Shown: one piece after another, positions 7,522 to 15,822 of the stretch | How positions within the stretch are numbered: position 1 is the first letter of the stretch | How the letters are laid out: each line of letters begins with the position of its first letter | From: Streptomyces sp. SN-593 | Lineage (GTDB): Bacteria; Actinomycetota; Actinomycetes; Streptomycetales; Streptomycetaceae | Assembly: GCF_016756395.1 (NCBI RefSeq) | Contig: NZ_AP018365.1 | Span: 3,819,001-3,883,000 of the forward strand | DNA length: 64,000 nucleotides | Reading direction: 5' to 3' | Notes under the pieces: model-generated | Told to the model about the DNA's origin: nothing | Seen by the model: the letters and a program-made list of their open reading frames with translations, nothing else | The model's database searches: none | Position numbers and translations under genes: made by a program

Positions 7522-8763
7522 ATGACCGCCACCACCACCGCGACCGCCACCGACCAGGCCCCGAAGGCGGACCGGAAGAAGGCGGCCCCGGCCCGGAAGG
7601 CGGCCACCCGGCCGGCGACCACGAAGGCCCCGACGGCGAAGAAGGCGGCCACGAAGGCCCCCGCGAGGAAGGCCCCCGCGAGGAAGGCCCCGGCGAAGAA
7701 GGCGGCCGAGCCCACCCCGGCGGAACTCAAGACCGCGCTCAAGACCATCCCCACCGACCGCATCGACCGCGACGAGAACCAGCCCCGCGAGATCTTCGAC
7801 CAGGACGCCCTCCAGGAACTGGCCGACAGCATGAAGGAGATCGGCCAGCAGCAGGCCATCACCGTGCGCTACCTTCCCGCCTCGAAGCGCTACACGATCA
7901 TCTCGGGCGAGCGCCGGTGGCGGGCGGCCGGCCTGGCCGGACTGACCGAGATGCACGCGATGGTCGTCCACGGCCTGGAGGGCGGCGCCGAGACGCTGGA
8001 GACGTTCACCCGGTCGGTCGCCGAGAACCTGGGCCGGGCGGACATGACCCCGCTGGAGGAGGCGAGGGCGTTCAAGAAGCTCCTCGACTTCGGCCTGGAC
8101 GCCAACGAGGTCGCCAAGCGGGTCGGACGGTCGTGGAACTACATCGACCTGCGGCTCTCGCTCCTCAAGCTGACGCCCGTGGTGCAGGAAGCGCTCCTCA
8201 AGGGCCACCTGCCGGTCGGCCTGGCCTGGTACGTGGCCCAGATCAGCACGGCCAATCAGAACGCATTCATCGCCCGTTGGAGCCGAGGCCAGTTCAACAG
8301 CCCCCGCGAGGCTGAGCAGTTCTGCACCCGAGTCCGCAACGAGGAGACCGAGGCGGCGAACCAGAGCGTGATGTTCATCCTGGCCGACGAGCCGAAGGAG
8401 CCTGGTACGGCCGGAGCTGAGGGCTTCTTCCCCGAGATGGAAGTGGACGTCGCCCGGCGCGAGCAGATCGTGGCCGACCGGCAGAAGCTCGTCGGCAAGA
8501 TCGGCAAGCTGAGCACGGCCGGCGAGATCCTGAGCGAGATCGCCACGATGGACGTCGATGAGCTGGCGATCCTCCTCTCCGGCGCCCACGGCGGCATCCC
8601 GGGCAACCGGATGCGCATCGACCACCTCAAGGACGTGGCGAGCAAGGCGTCCCTGAACATCGCGAAGGCCGCCACCGCCGCGGCGGTCCGGGCTGGTTCT
8701 ATCCGGATCGCCCCGGACGCCCTCCCTGCGGAGACCACCAAGACCACCGAGAACGCCGCCTGA
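7522..8763 (+). CDS. ParB/Spo0J-like protein with an H1-like lysine/alanine tail
   Basis: 413 residues from ATG 7522 (GGAGG upstream). Residues about 12-65 are a Lys/Ala/Pro-rich tail with repeated ARKAP and AKKAA, like bacterial histone H1-type DNA-coating tails. The ParB N-domain follows with IDRDENQPREIF, ISGERRWRAA and SVAENLGRADMTPLEEA, then a helix-turn-helix region, LDANEVAKRVGRSWNYIDLRLSLL. The C-terminal 130 residues resemble no known dimer domain to me. There is no adjacent ParA. It may therefore act in DNA organisation, regulation or a modification system and not in classic partition. It is the last gene under an early control repeat. Confidence 0.82.
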   Translation: MTATTTATATDQAPKADRKKAAPARKAATRPATTKAPTAKKAATKAPARKAPARKAPAKKAAEPTPAELKTALKTIPTDRIDRDENQPREIFDQDALQELADSMKEIGQQQAITVRYLPASKRYTIISGERRWRAAGLAGLTEMHAMVVHGLEGGAETLETFTRSVAENLGRADMTPLEEARAFKKLLDFGLDANEVAKRVGRSWNYIDLRLSLLKLTPVVQEALLKGHLPVGLAWYVAQISTANQNAFIARWSRGQFNSPREAEQFCTRVRNEETEAANQSVMFILADEPKEPGTAGAEGFFPEMEVDVARREQIVADRQKLVGKIGKLSTAGEILSEIATMDVDELAILLSGAHGGIPGNRMRIDHLKDVASKASLNIAKAATAAAVRAGSIRIAPDALPAETTKTTENAA

Positions 8764-8769
8764 CGGCGC

Positions 8770-8797
8770 CGGGCCCCGGCCAGACGGCCGGGGCCCG
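8770..8797 (+). terminator. Perfect 12-bp hairpin with AGAC loop
   Basis: CGGGCCCCGGCC and GGCCGGGGCCCG with loop AGAC, 6 bp after the parB-like stop. Its design matches the hairpin at 5302-5329. Confidence 0.65.
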
Positions 8798-8837
8798 GGT
8801 ACCACCACCCACCACGAACAGTAAGGGAGCAGTCACC

Positions 8838-9353
8838 ATGATCGACCTCAGCAGGCTGGACCTGAACGCCCCCGAGGCGCCCGCCGAACGGATCGAGGTC
8901 CCGCAGCCCCTCCAGCTCGCGACCACCCGCTACCAGAACTGGCGCGAGAGCAGCGGCTACCTCCCCGTCGGCGTCACCGTCGGCCGGCCCCGCTTCGTCC
9001 GCTACGACTTCGTGGCCGTGCCGGTCCTCGCCCCGCATGAGCTGATGAAGGGTCGTTTCGCCAAGATCGACAACATCGAGATCGAGCGGAAGATCTACCG
9101 CGAGCGCCTGCGGGTCCGGGAGGCGGAGATCCTGGCGGCGCTGGAGGAGCTGGCCCACAAGTACCCAGAGGTCCCCGCGGCCCTGATGTGCTTCGAGGAC
9201 GTCAACGGTGGGCTGGACTGCCACCGCCGATGGGCGGCCGAGTGGTTCGGGCAGCGGTTCGGCTGGGACGTCCCCGAGCTGCCCAACCCGGCCGGGATGG
9301 CACCGGCCCGGCCGAAGAAGCCGAAGCCCGAGGAGCCGCCGACCCTGTTCTGA
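8838..9353 (+). CDS. DUF488-like protein
   Basis: 171 residues from ATG 8838 behind AAGGGAG. The C-terminal half has ALMCFEDVNGGLDCHRRWAAEWF, the CFE...CHR signature of DUF488 proteins. Upstream of it is a basic helical stretch, IEIERKIYRERLRVREAEIL. The extreme C-terminus is Pro/Lys-rich and ends PPTLF. DUF488 proteins are common in bacteria and mobile elements but have no settled function; the Cys and His could be catalytic or bind metal. It sits alone between two hairpins. Confidence 0.65.
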   Translation: MIDLSRLDLNAPEAPAERIEVPQPLQLATTRYQNWRESSGYLPVGVTVGRPRFVRYDFVAVPVLAPHELMKGRFAKIDNIEIERKIYRERLRVREAEILAALEELAHKYPEVPAALMCFEDVNGGLDCHRRWAAEWFGQRFGWDVPELPNPAGMAPARPKKPKPEEPPTLF

Positions 9354-9367
9354 CCGCTGATCGACCG

Positions 9368-9397
9368 GTGGCCGGGGAGCCGACGCTCCCCGGCCAC
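9368..9397 (+). terminator. Perfect 13-bp hairpin terminator
   Basis: GTGGCCGGGGAGC and its exact complement with loop CGAC, shortly after the DUF488-like stop codon. Confidence 0.65.
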
Positions 9398-9427
9398 CAG
9401 CCGCTCTCATGACCCAACGGAGACACG

Positions 9428-10324
9428 GTGAACCCCACCCCCCGCCCGCTTCCCCCTCGCTCACAGGCCGCCCTGGACGCGTTCCTGGCTCGCCTCGCGG
9501 AGCACGGTGCAACCCTCATCGAGCCCCAGTGGCTCGGCGTCGATCGTCCCCACCGCGTCCGGTGCGCGCAGGGGCACGACTGCACGCCTCGACCGAAAGA
9601 CGTTGCCACGGGTGGCGGCATCTGCCGGGCTTGCGCTGGGCAAGACCCGAGGACGGCAGAGTCGGCGTTCCGGGCCCGCCTCGCCGAACTCGGCGCCACC
9701 CTCCTGGAGGCCACCTGGCTGGGTAACAAGACGCGGCATCGTGTCCGCTGCGTCCAGGGGCACGACTGCGCTGTATGGCCAAGCAGCGTCGATCGCGGAC
9801 GTGGCGTCTGCCGGACCTGCGCAGGGTCAGATCCCAAGACGGCCGAGGCAGCGTTCCGGGTGCGCCTTGAGGAGATCGGCGCCACTCTGCTCGAACCCAC
9901 CTGGCTCGGAAACCAGACGTCCCACCGGGTGCGATGCGCCAAGGGCCACCACTGCACCCCACGCCCCACCAACGTCATGTCAGGACAGGGCATCTGCTCG
10001 ATCTGCGCGGGTGCCTGGGACGTGCTGTACGTCGTCGCCGACCAGTGGAGCGAGCTGGTGAAGGTCGGCATCACCTCCGGCGACCCCCGCCCCCGGTTGG
10101 GTGAGCATCGGCGGCAACTCGGCCTGGACCAAGTGGTGCGCCTCCTTACCGGCCTGCCCGACGGCGCGGCCTACCAGCTTGAGCAGACGGTCTTGGTCGC
10201 CCTGCGGGACGCTGGCGTGTATCCGGTGTGGGGGAAAGAGACGTTCTACGCCCCCCGGGCACTCCGCCGGATGCTCGACCTGGTCGACGGCTACCGCCCG
10301 ATGTCGGAGCGACACCCTGAGTGA
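9428..10324 (+). CDS. Triple zinc-ribbon protein with GIY-YIG-like nuclease domain
   Basis: 298 residues from GTG 9428. Three tandem units of about 58 residues (about 14-71, 75-132, 137-194) each read ...LGATLLE..WLGN...HRVRC..GHDC.....V..G.GICR.CAG; each supplies Cys and His residues for one zinc ribbon. The last 100 residues, starting DVLYVVADQWSELVKVGITS and RPRLGEHRR, resemble the GIY-YIG superfamily (T5orf172-like), with Tyr, Gly-Ile and Arg in the expected order. The likely role is a homing or DNA-repair type endonuclease whose ribbons read DNA. Codon use is a little less GC-biased than its neighbours, which fits a mobile gene. Confidence 0.7.
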   Translation: MNPTPRPLPPRSQAALDAFLARLAEHGATLIEPQWLGVDRPHRVRCAQGHDCTPRPKDVATGGGICRACAGQDPRTAESAFRARLAELGATLLEATWLGNKTRHRVRCVQGHDCAVWPSSVDRGRGVCRTCAGSDPKTAEAAFRVRLEEIGATLLEPTWLGNQTSHRVRCAKGHHCTPRPTNVMSGQGICSICAGAWDVLYVVADQWSELVKVGITSGDPRPRLGEHRRQLGLDQVVRLLTGLPDGAAYQLEQTVLVALRDAGVYPVWGKETFYAPRALRRMLDLVDGYRPMSERHPE

Positions 10325-10352
10325 CTGGTACTGTCCTCCCTGCGACAAGCCC

Positions 10353-10429
10353 CCGCGGGCAGCTCGATTGGATGGAGCACCGGCTTCTTAGCCGGAAGGT
10401 TGGAGGTTCGAGTCCTCCTCCGCGGTCCA
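10353..10429 (+). tRNA. tRNA-like gene with irregular anticodon loop (Lys CTT or Arg TCT)
   Basis: The acceptor stem is CCGCGGG with TCCGCGG, followed by T and an encoded CCA. The D arm is GCTC/GAGC with GG in a 9-nt loop. The T arm is GGAGG-TTCGAGT-CCTCC. The anticodon stem CCGGC/GCCGG closes a 6-nt loop TTCTTA instead of seven, or an 8-nt loop if the last pair opens; the variable loop is AAGGTT. The anticodon is therefore ambiguous (CTT or TCT). A strong terminator 4 bp downstream suggests it is transcribed. It lies between the early and late blocks. Confidence 0.65.
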
Positions 10430-10433
10430 CCCC

Positions 10434-10463
10434 GATCCCCTCGGCCACCTGGCCGGGGGGATC
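10434..10463 (+). terminator. Terminator of the tRNA-like gene
   Basis: GATCCCC / GGGGATC outer stem with an inner CGGCCA / TGGCCG stem, ending in TCTTCGTTCG. It lies just after the CCA end. Confidence 0.7.
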
Positions 10464-10625
10464 TTCGTTCGCCCACAACGGCTTCCCTCGCCGGCGACCG
10501 GCCCACCCTCCCCAACCACCGACCGGCGGCCACCGGGCCACCGGGTCCGCCCAGGTGAAGCGGCTACCCTTCCTCGCACGCTGCTGGTTGTGGGCCGAGC
10601 GAAGTACACCGCCCCAGGGACCCCC

Positions 10626-12080
10626 ATGCCCGCTGGATTCGCTCAGCCCGGCGTCCTGTTCGCCGGCAACTCCTCAGCCCCAGACCGCGCCTTCTACCGA
10701 CAGGTGTTCAACAAGCTCCCCCGCGACAAGTACACGCGGTACGTCGAGGTGGGGGTCGGTTCGTTCGCCGCCGCGCTCGTCGCCGCGAACGCGGGCATCC
10801 CCCCGGCGTCCATGGAGACGTCGGACGTGACCCTGTACACCGGCATCGTCGGCACCTGCGTCTCAGGCGGCGACCTGGCCGCGCTCGGCATGACCCTGGA
10901 CGGCGACCCGGTCGACCTGCCGGACGCCCCGCTCCACGAGCAGGCCGCGCACATGCTGTACGTCCACTGGCTGGCCCGTATGCAGGCCAAGGGCGAAGCG
11001 GACTACTGGACCCACCTCGTCACCGACATGGTCGAGCGGGAAGACGTCCACAAGCAGCGCCTGGCCGACAGCCTCGCGTCGATCGCGGAACGGCTCCCCG
11101 GCGTGAAGTTCACCCCGAAGTGCATGTGGGACCACATCGCGGAGGCCGAGGACGACCCGCACGCGATCATCATCGCGGCGCCGCCGACGTACAAGGCCGG
11201 CTTCGAGAAGTTCTTCGACACCGGCGGCCGGGTCGACTGGGCGGAGCCCCCGTACTCGGTGTTCGACCCGGACGTCGACATGAAGCGGCTCGCCGACCAC
11301 ATGGAGGGCAAGGCGGCGCTGCTGATGTTCCTCCAGGAGGAGCGCACCGGCGTCTCGGCGCACCCGACGCCCGTGTTCGCGCACCCGCTCGGCGACACCG
11401 CCCGCGCGTACGTCATCTCGAACCGGCCCGAAGAGATCTTCAAGCTGACCGGCGGGCCGAAGGTCGCCCTGGGCATGTCCCGCTCGTACGCGCCGTCCGG
11501 CCTGCCGATCATCCCGCCCGACTACGAGATCACGAAGGACTCGCGGGTCGAGGTGATCCCGGTGAAGGGCACCGAGTGCGACTACTACCGCGACCTGTGG
11601 ATGCACCGCCTCGCCGCGGCCCCCGGCTCGTACAACCTCCTCGTCGCCGTCGACGGCTACGCCGCCGGCGTCATCGGCTACGGCGCCGAGACGATGACCC
11701 GCCCCTACCCCGGCGCGACGAAGTACACGACCCACTTGCTGATGCGGTTCGCGTTCGGCGCCCCCCACCACTCGTACCGGCTGACCCGCCTGGCGACGAT
11801 GTGCGCGCTGCGCCGCGACACCGCGAAGACCGTGTTCACCGGCGCCTCGGAAATCCTCCTCGCCGCGTCGAACGGCCTCGTCACCGTCGAGTACACCCGG
11901 CACCCCGAAGCGAAGGGCCTGCGCGGCCTGATGGCCCTGGAGTCCAGGGCCAAGCACCCCGACGGCTACAAGCTGTCGTACCGCGCCGACTGGAACACCG
12001 ACACCCTCCACCACACCCTCACCACGTTCCTGACCAGGGAGAAGTCATGGCGCAAGAGCCGCAGCAAGACGACAGCATGA
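10626..12080 (+). CDS. Putative DNA-modification protein with a Mom/GNAT-like C-terminus
   Basis: 484 residues. ATG 10626 is chosen for the CAGGGA site 7 bp upstream; GTG 10590 has none. The N-terminal part starts YTRYVEVGVGSFAAALVAAN, reminiscent of the opening of D12-class adenine methylases but without a catalytic PPY. The C-terminal third has NLLVAVDGYAAGVIGYG, HSYRLTRLATMCALRR, LVTVEYTRHPEAKG and DGYKLSYRADWN. This pattern resembles Mom-type GNAT enzymes that modify adenine in phage DNA. It overlaps the next ParB-like gene and precedes the terminase. The Mom relation is from remembered motifs; the alternative is another GNAT-like phage protein. Confidence 0.5.
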   Translation: MPAGFAQPGVLFAGNSSAPDRAFYRQVFNKLPRDKYTRYVEVGVGSFAAALVAANAGIPPASMETSDVTLYTGIVGTCVSGGDLAALGMTLDGDPVDLPDAPLHEQAAHMLYVHWLARMQAKGEADYWTHLVTDMVEREDVHKQRLADSLASIAERLPGVKFTPKCMWDHIAEAEDDPHAIIIAAPPTYKAGFEKFFDTGGRVDWAEPPYSVFDPDVDMKRLADHMEGKAALLMFLQEERTGVSAHPTPVFAHPLGDTARAYVISNRPEEIFKLTGGPKVALGMSRSYAPSGLPIIPPDYEITKDSRVEVIPVKGTECDYYRDLWMHRLAAAPGSYNLLVAVDGYAAGVIGYGAETMTRPYPGATKYTTHLLMRFAFGAPHHSYRLTRLATMCALRRDTAKTVFTGASEILLAASNGLVTVEYTRHPEAKGLRGLMALESRAKHPDGYKLSYRADWNTDTLHHTLTTFLTREKSWRKSRSKTTA

Positions 12081-12853
12081 CCAGCGACACCCCCGACGCG
12101 GCCGGCGTCCCCATGCCGATGGACACGATGCAGATCGGCGAGGACCTGTACATCCGCTGGGTCGACGTCACCTCGCTCCGCGAGCAGGACATCAACGCCC
12201 AGGTGATGCAGCCCCGGCACTTCGAGCGGCTGACCGGGAACATCCGCAAGCGCGGCGGCCTCGAATCCCTGCCGTACTGCCACCAGCCCGGCGGCGAGGG
12301 CCCCGTCGAGGTCATCTCCGGGCACCACCGCTCCCGCGCCGCCCGCGCCGCCGGCATCAACCGCATCCCCGCGATCATCGACACCCGCAAGATGCGCCGC
12401 TCCGAGGTCATCGCCAAGCAGATCGCGCACAACGAGCTGCACGGCAACCCCGACAAGGACGTCCTCGCACAGCTCGTCTCCATGATCGACAACGTGGACG
12501 ACCTGATCGCCACCGGCCTCGACGAGGACCAGCTCCCCACCGTCGAAGCCGACGACACCAAGCTCGCCATCCCGCACGGCGAATTCGACTGGCGCTCCGC
12601 GACCCTGATGTTCCTCCCGCACCAGATGGAGGACTTCAAGGACGCCATCACCGCCATCGCCAGCGGCACAGACGTCGTCGGCGTCGCCTCCGTCGACCAG
12701 TTCGAGGACTTCGCCTCAGCGGTCTACGCCTTCGGCCGCAGCAAGGACGTCCGGAACTTCACCACGATGATCGCGCTCCTCACCGACATCGCCCGCCGCG
12801 AAGTCGAGCAAGCCGCCGCAGAAGCCGCCGCACAAGACGAGCCGGCCACCTGA
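12047..12853 (+). CDS. ParB-like nuclease-domain protein
   Basis: 268 residues from ATG 12047 (AGGGA upstream), overlapping the previous gene by 34 bp. The ParB/sulfiredoxin-like fold is marked by WVDVTSLREQDINAQVM, then LTGNIRKRGGLESLPYC, VEVISGHHRSRAARAAGI and KQIAHNELHG. No HTH follows. Single-domain ParB proteins of this sort are often encoded next to phage DNA-modification genes and terminases, which fits here. The tight overlap with the Mom-like gene suggests the two work together. Whether it cuts DNA or hydrolyses CTP cannot be told. Confidence 0.75.
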   Translation: MAQEPQQDDSMTSDTPDAAGVPMPMDTMQIGEDLYIRWVDVTSLREQDINAQVMQPRHFERLTGNIRKRGGLESLPYCHQPGGEGPVEVISGHHRSRAARAAGINRIPAIIDTRKMRRSEVIAKQIAHNELHGNPDKDVLAQLVSMIDNVDDLIATGLDEDQLPTVEADDTKLAIPHGEFDWRSATLMFLPHQMEDFKDAITAIASGTDVVGVASVDQFEDFASAVYAFGRSKDVRNFTTMIALLTDIARREVEQAAAEAAAQDEPAT

Positions 12854-12872
12854 CCCACCCCCACACGGGACA

Positions 12873-12902
12873 GCCCGCGGTACGCCACCACGCACCGCGG
12901 GC
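12873..12902 (+). terminator. Hairpin before the terminase genes
   Basis: GCCCGCGGT / ACCGCGGGC with a 12-nt loop, in the 116-bp gap before TerS. It could be a terminator; the gap is also where a cos or pac site might lie, but no sequence proof is visible. Confidence 0.5.
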
Positions 12903-12969
12903 CCCCGCACACCCCACCCCGAACCACCCCCGCGCACCCCCCGCGCAGGCACACAGGACCGAGACGCCC

Positions 12970-13665
12970 ATGAGCGACCGCATCACCCTCGACCCCGCCC
13001 TCGACCCATGGGAACGGCAGACCGGCGAGACCCCCAAGCGCCACCAACGGTTCCTCGTCTTCCGCGACCTCGGCCTCACCAGAACCCTTGCAAAAGCGTC
13101 AGACGAGCTAGCACTTTCGTACAGCCATGTACGAGCCCTGGCAGCCCAGTACCGCTGGCAGGACCGCGCGAGCGCCTGGGACACGCACCAGCAGCGGCAG
13201 TACACCGCCGAGATGGAAGAGGAGCGCCGCCGCGCAGCCCGCGACGACATGAAGATCCTCCGCGTGATGACCGGCATGGTCGGCCAGGCCCTCCCGCACG
13301 TACAGCAGCAGGTCGGCGACATGACGATCGCCGAGTTCACCCGGTTCGTGGAGACCACGATGCGGCTGCGGCGGAACCTGTTCGGTGATCCGACGGAGAC
13401 GATCGCGGTCACAGGCGCCGGGGGCGACCCGCTCACGGTGCAGGTCGCGGAGTTCTCCCAGATGGCGCCGGAGCAGCGGCGGGTACGTCTCGCCGAGCTG
13501 GCCGCGTCGGTGTCGCGGCGGGTCCGCGCTCTCGACGGGGAGGACGACGACGAGGGCGACGACGTGGTGGACCTGCCGCCCGACGACGAGGACGATGACG
13601 CCGGCGAGGACGACGGCGGGCCGGCCGTCCCGCTCCCGGCCGAGGGCAGTGGTGGCGACGAGTGA
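12970..13665 (+). CDS. Terminase small subunit
   Basis: 231 residues from ATG 12970. Residues 35-70 hold an HTH-like segment, KASDELALSYSHVRALAAQY, followed by WQDRASAWDTHQQRQ, typical of TerS-like DNA-binding parts. A helical middle follows, and the C-terminal 45 residues are extremely acidic (DDDEGDDVVDLPPDDEDDD). The gene overlaps the start of the large terminase by 4 bp (GTGA), indicating coupled translation. It would bind the packaging site and hand DNA to TerL. The call rests on position, HTH and size. Confidence 0.75.
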   Translation: MSDRITLDPALDPWERQTGETPKRHQRFLVFRDLGLTRTLAKASDELALSYSHVRALAAQYRWQDRASAWDTHQQRQYTAEMEEERRRAARDDMKILRVMTGMVGQALPHVQQQVGDMTIAEFTRFVETTMRLRRNLFGDPTETIAVTGAGGDPLTVQVAEFSQMAPEQRRVRLAELAASVSRRVRALDGEDDDEGDDVVDLPPDDEDDDAGEDDGGPAVPLPAEGSGGDE

Positions 13666-15239
13666 GCGCGCTGTCCGCCGTCAGCGAGCTGGACCACCTT
13701 GACGACGAGGCCGTGTACCGCAGGCTCCAGGCCGCGAAGAAGGCGGCGGCCGGGGATCTGCTGCGGGACCCGGCGACGCTCGCCCGGGGCCTGGACGCCT
13801 CGTACCGGATGCGCCCGCACCTGCGGGTCATCAGCGAGGCGATGGTCGGGCTGGAGCGCGGCGAGTACGACCGGCTGCTGGTCCTGACCCCGGCCCAGGT
13901 CGGGAAGAGCACGACGGTCGCGGAGTGGGCGCCGTTCTGGTGGCTGTGCCTGCACCCGGAGGACCGGGCCGCGGTCGCCTCGTACTCCGACGACCTGGCG
14001 CTGCGCCGGGGTAAGGCGATCCGCCGGTACATCCAGGAGTACGGCGCCGAATTCGACCTGGCCCTGATGGCGGGGTCGGAGGCGGCGCAGGACTACGAGA
14101 CGGAGCAGGGCGGCGGCGTCCGCTCGGTCAGCCTCGGGGCCGGCCTCACCGGCTTCTCGGTGAACCTGCTCGTGGTGGACGACCCGCACAAGGACCGGGC
14201 GGAAGCCGAGTCGGCGAAGATGCGGGAACGCGTCCACGACTGGTGGTCGTCGGCCGCCCTGAAACGATTGCAGCCGGACCGGAACGCCGTGGTGGCGATC
14301 CAGACCAGGTGGCATCCGGACGACTTCGCCGGGCGGCGCCTGGACGAGGACGGCCGCCTGGAGGACGGCGGCCGGTGGAAGGTCGTGCACCTGCCCGCCA
14401 TCGCCGACGCCAAGTTCGGGCCGGATCCGCTCGGCCGCGCCCCCGGCGACCCGCTGCCCCACCCGAAGATCCCGACACGGAACCGGCGGGCGCTCCTCGC
14501 CTGGTGGGCGGACGTCAAGAAGACGTCGTCGGTGCGGGACTGGCACGCCCTGTCGCAGGGCGACCCGCAGCCGGCCGAGGGCGCGCTGGTGTCGCGGGAC
14601 CTGCTCCGGGCGATCCGAGACGGCGTCACCCCCGTGGAGCCGCAGAAGATCGCCGTCAGCATCGACCCGTCCGGCGGCGGCCGGGACGTCGCCGGCGTCA
14701 TCGGCGGGTTCCTCGGCGACGACAACCGGGTGTGGATCACGCATGACGTGTCGGCGGCGATGTCGTCGGTGGAGTGGTCCCGGCGGGCCTGCCTCCTGGC
14801 GCACGAGACGAACGCCGCCGTGATCTACGTGGAGTGGAACTTCGGCCGCGACATGTGCACGCTGGCGATCTCCACGGCGTGGAAGGCGTTGCAGGACGAG
14901 GGCACGATCCCCGAGAACAAGCTGATGCCGCTGATCGACGCCGTCCACGCCAAGCAGGGCAAGTTGCTCCGGGCGGAGCCGATCGCGCAGCAGATGATCG
15001 AGGACCGGGTACGGCTGCGCGGCATGATGACGGACCTGGAGAACGAGTGGGCGACGTGGATGCCGACCGACGCGGACAGCCCCGGCCGGATCGACGCCTC
15101 CTGTGTCCTCGTGTACGGCCTGATCCCCGAGGTCAACCAAGGTGCCATCGTCCACGCCCCGTTGCCGACGGCGCCGACCGGCGGGCGGGCCGCACCGCCC
15201 AGCTCGGCCGGCCCGTACGGGCGGCGGATCTCACGGTGA
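13662..15239 (+). CDS. Terminase large subunit
   Basis: 525 residues from GTG 13662. The ATPase has a Walker A variant, LTPAQVGKSTT (Lys82), and Walker B LLVVDDPHKD (about 169-177). A later conserved QTRWHPDDFAGRR is typical of this TerL group. The C-terminal nuclease begins SIDPSGGGRD, with the RNase H-like acidic residue, and has VIYVEWNFG further on. It packages DNA into the prohead and cuts it at the end. It lies after TerS and before the portal, the standard order. Confidence 0.93.
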   Translation: MSALSAVSELDHLDDEAVYRRLQAAKKAAAGDLLRDPATLARGLDASYRMRPHLRVISEAMVGLERGEYDRLLVLTPAQVGKSTTVAEWAPFWWLCLHPEDRAAVASYSDDLALRRGKAIRRYIQEYGAEFDLALMAGSEAAQDYETEQGGGVRSVSLGAGLTGFSVNLLVVDDPHKDRAEAESAKMRERVHDWWSSAALKRLQPDRNAVVAIQTRWHPDDFAGRRLDEDGRLEDGGRWKVVHLPAIADAKFGPDPLGRAPGDPLPHPKIPTRNRRALLAWWADVKKTSSVRDWHALSQGDPQPAEGALVSRDLLRAIRDGVTPVEPQKIAVSIDPSGGGRDVAGVIGGFLGDDNRVWITHDVSAAMSSVEWSRRACLLAHETNAAVIYVEWNFGRDMCTLAISTAWKALQDEGTIPENKLMPLIDAVHAKQGKLLRAEPIAQQMIEDRVRLRGMMTDLENEWATWMPTDADSPGRIDASCVLVYGLIPEVNQGAIVHAPLPTAPTGGRAAPPSSAGPYGRRISR

Positions 15240-15241
15240 CG

Positions 15242-15436
15242 TCAGCCGTTGAGCACGGCGCGCGGGACGAACAGCGTGCCGCCGTCGGCGTAACGGTCGT
15301 CTCCCTCAGGCAGGTAGAACATGACGTGGAGACCGGCGTCGTCCTCGACCTGGACGGATTGGACCGGGGAAGTCTCGGGGGCGGGGCGGAGGGCCGCGAG
15401 CAGCTCGGCATGGAACTCGTCAGGGGTGAGAGTCAT
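15242..15436 (-). CDS. Small reverse-strand protein
   Basis: 64 residues, reading right to left from ATG 15436: MTLTPDEFHAELLAALRPA at the start and a C-terminal FYLPEGDDRYADGGTLFVPR. Codon use is GC-biased. No Shine-Dalgarno site is visible, so it may be leaderless. It stands back-to-back with the gene at 15486, and both starts lie in a 50-bp gap. No family was recognised. It interrupts the late operon, so it is probably a small cargo gene. Confidence 0.55.
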   Translation of the reverse strand: MTLTPDEFHAELLAALRPAPETSPVQSVQVEDDAGLHVMFYLPEGDDRYADGGTLFVPRAVLNG

Positions 15437-15485
15437 GAGGCAACGGTACGAGTATCCGGCGGCTGCCCCGTGGGACACTGCCCGC

Positions 15486-15782
15486 ATGGACGAGCGCAGC
15501 AGCGAACTGATCATCCGTGAGCACGTGGCCGCGAACCCGGAGTCGGGCCGGGCGCTGCTCCACGACCCCGAGTACGCGGCGGAGACGCACCGGCTGCGGG
15601 CCGTCCTCGACCACCTTGACGAGTCCCTGGCCGGCGAGGGCCTGACCGTCGAGGCCCGGCACCGCGTCGGCGTCCGTCTCGCAGCCGCCTGGCTCGGCAC
15701 CGACGCCGCGCACGCCCGCGCGGAGTTCGCGAAGCAGCTCCTCGGCGACGGCCACGTACGGATTCCCGCCGACCTCCTGTAA
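15486..15782 (+). CDS. Small helical hypothetical protein
   Basis: 98 residues from ATG 15486, almost entirely alpha-helical: ELIIREHVAANPESGRALL, then THRLRAVLDHLDESLAGEGL and RVGVRLAAAWLGT. No Shine-Dalgarno site is seen; ATG follows GGGACACTGCCCGC, so it may be leaderless. Divergent from the 64-residue reverse gene. Function unknown. Confidence 0.55.
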   Translation: MDERSSELIIREHVAANPESGRALLHDPEYAAETHRLRAVLDHLDESLAGEGLTVEARHRVGVRLAAAWLGTDAAHARAEFAKQLLGDGHVRIPADLL

Positions 15783-15822
15783 GCGCGGCCGGCCACCCCC
15801 GGGACTCGGCCACACTGGACGG

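Noticed and set aside
10590..10625. Earlier GTG start for the Mom-like gene
   Set aside because: No ribosome site before GTG 10590; ATG 10626 has CAGGGA at good spacing.
12854..12969. cos/pac packaging site before TerS
   Set aside because: Position is suitable but only a terminator-like hairpin is visible; ends cannot be told from sequence alone.
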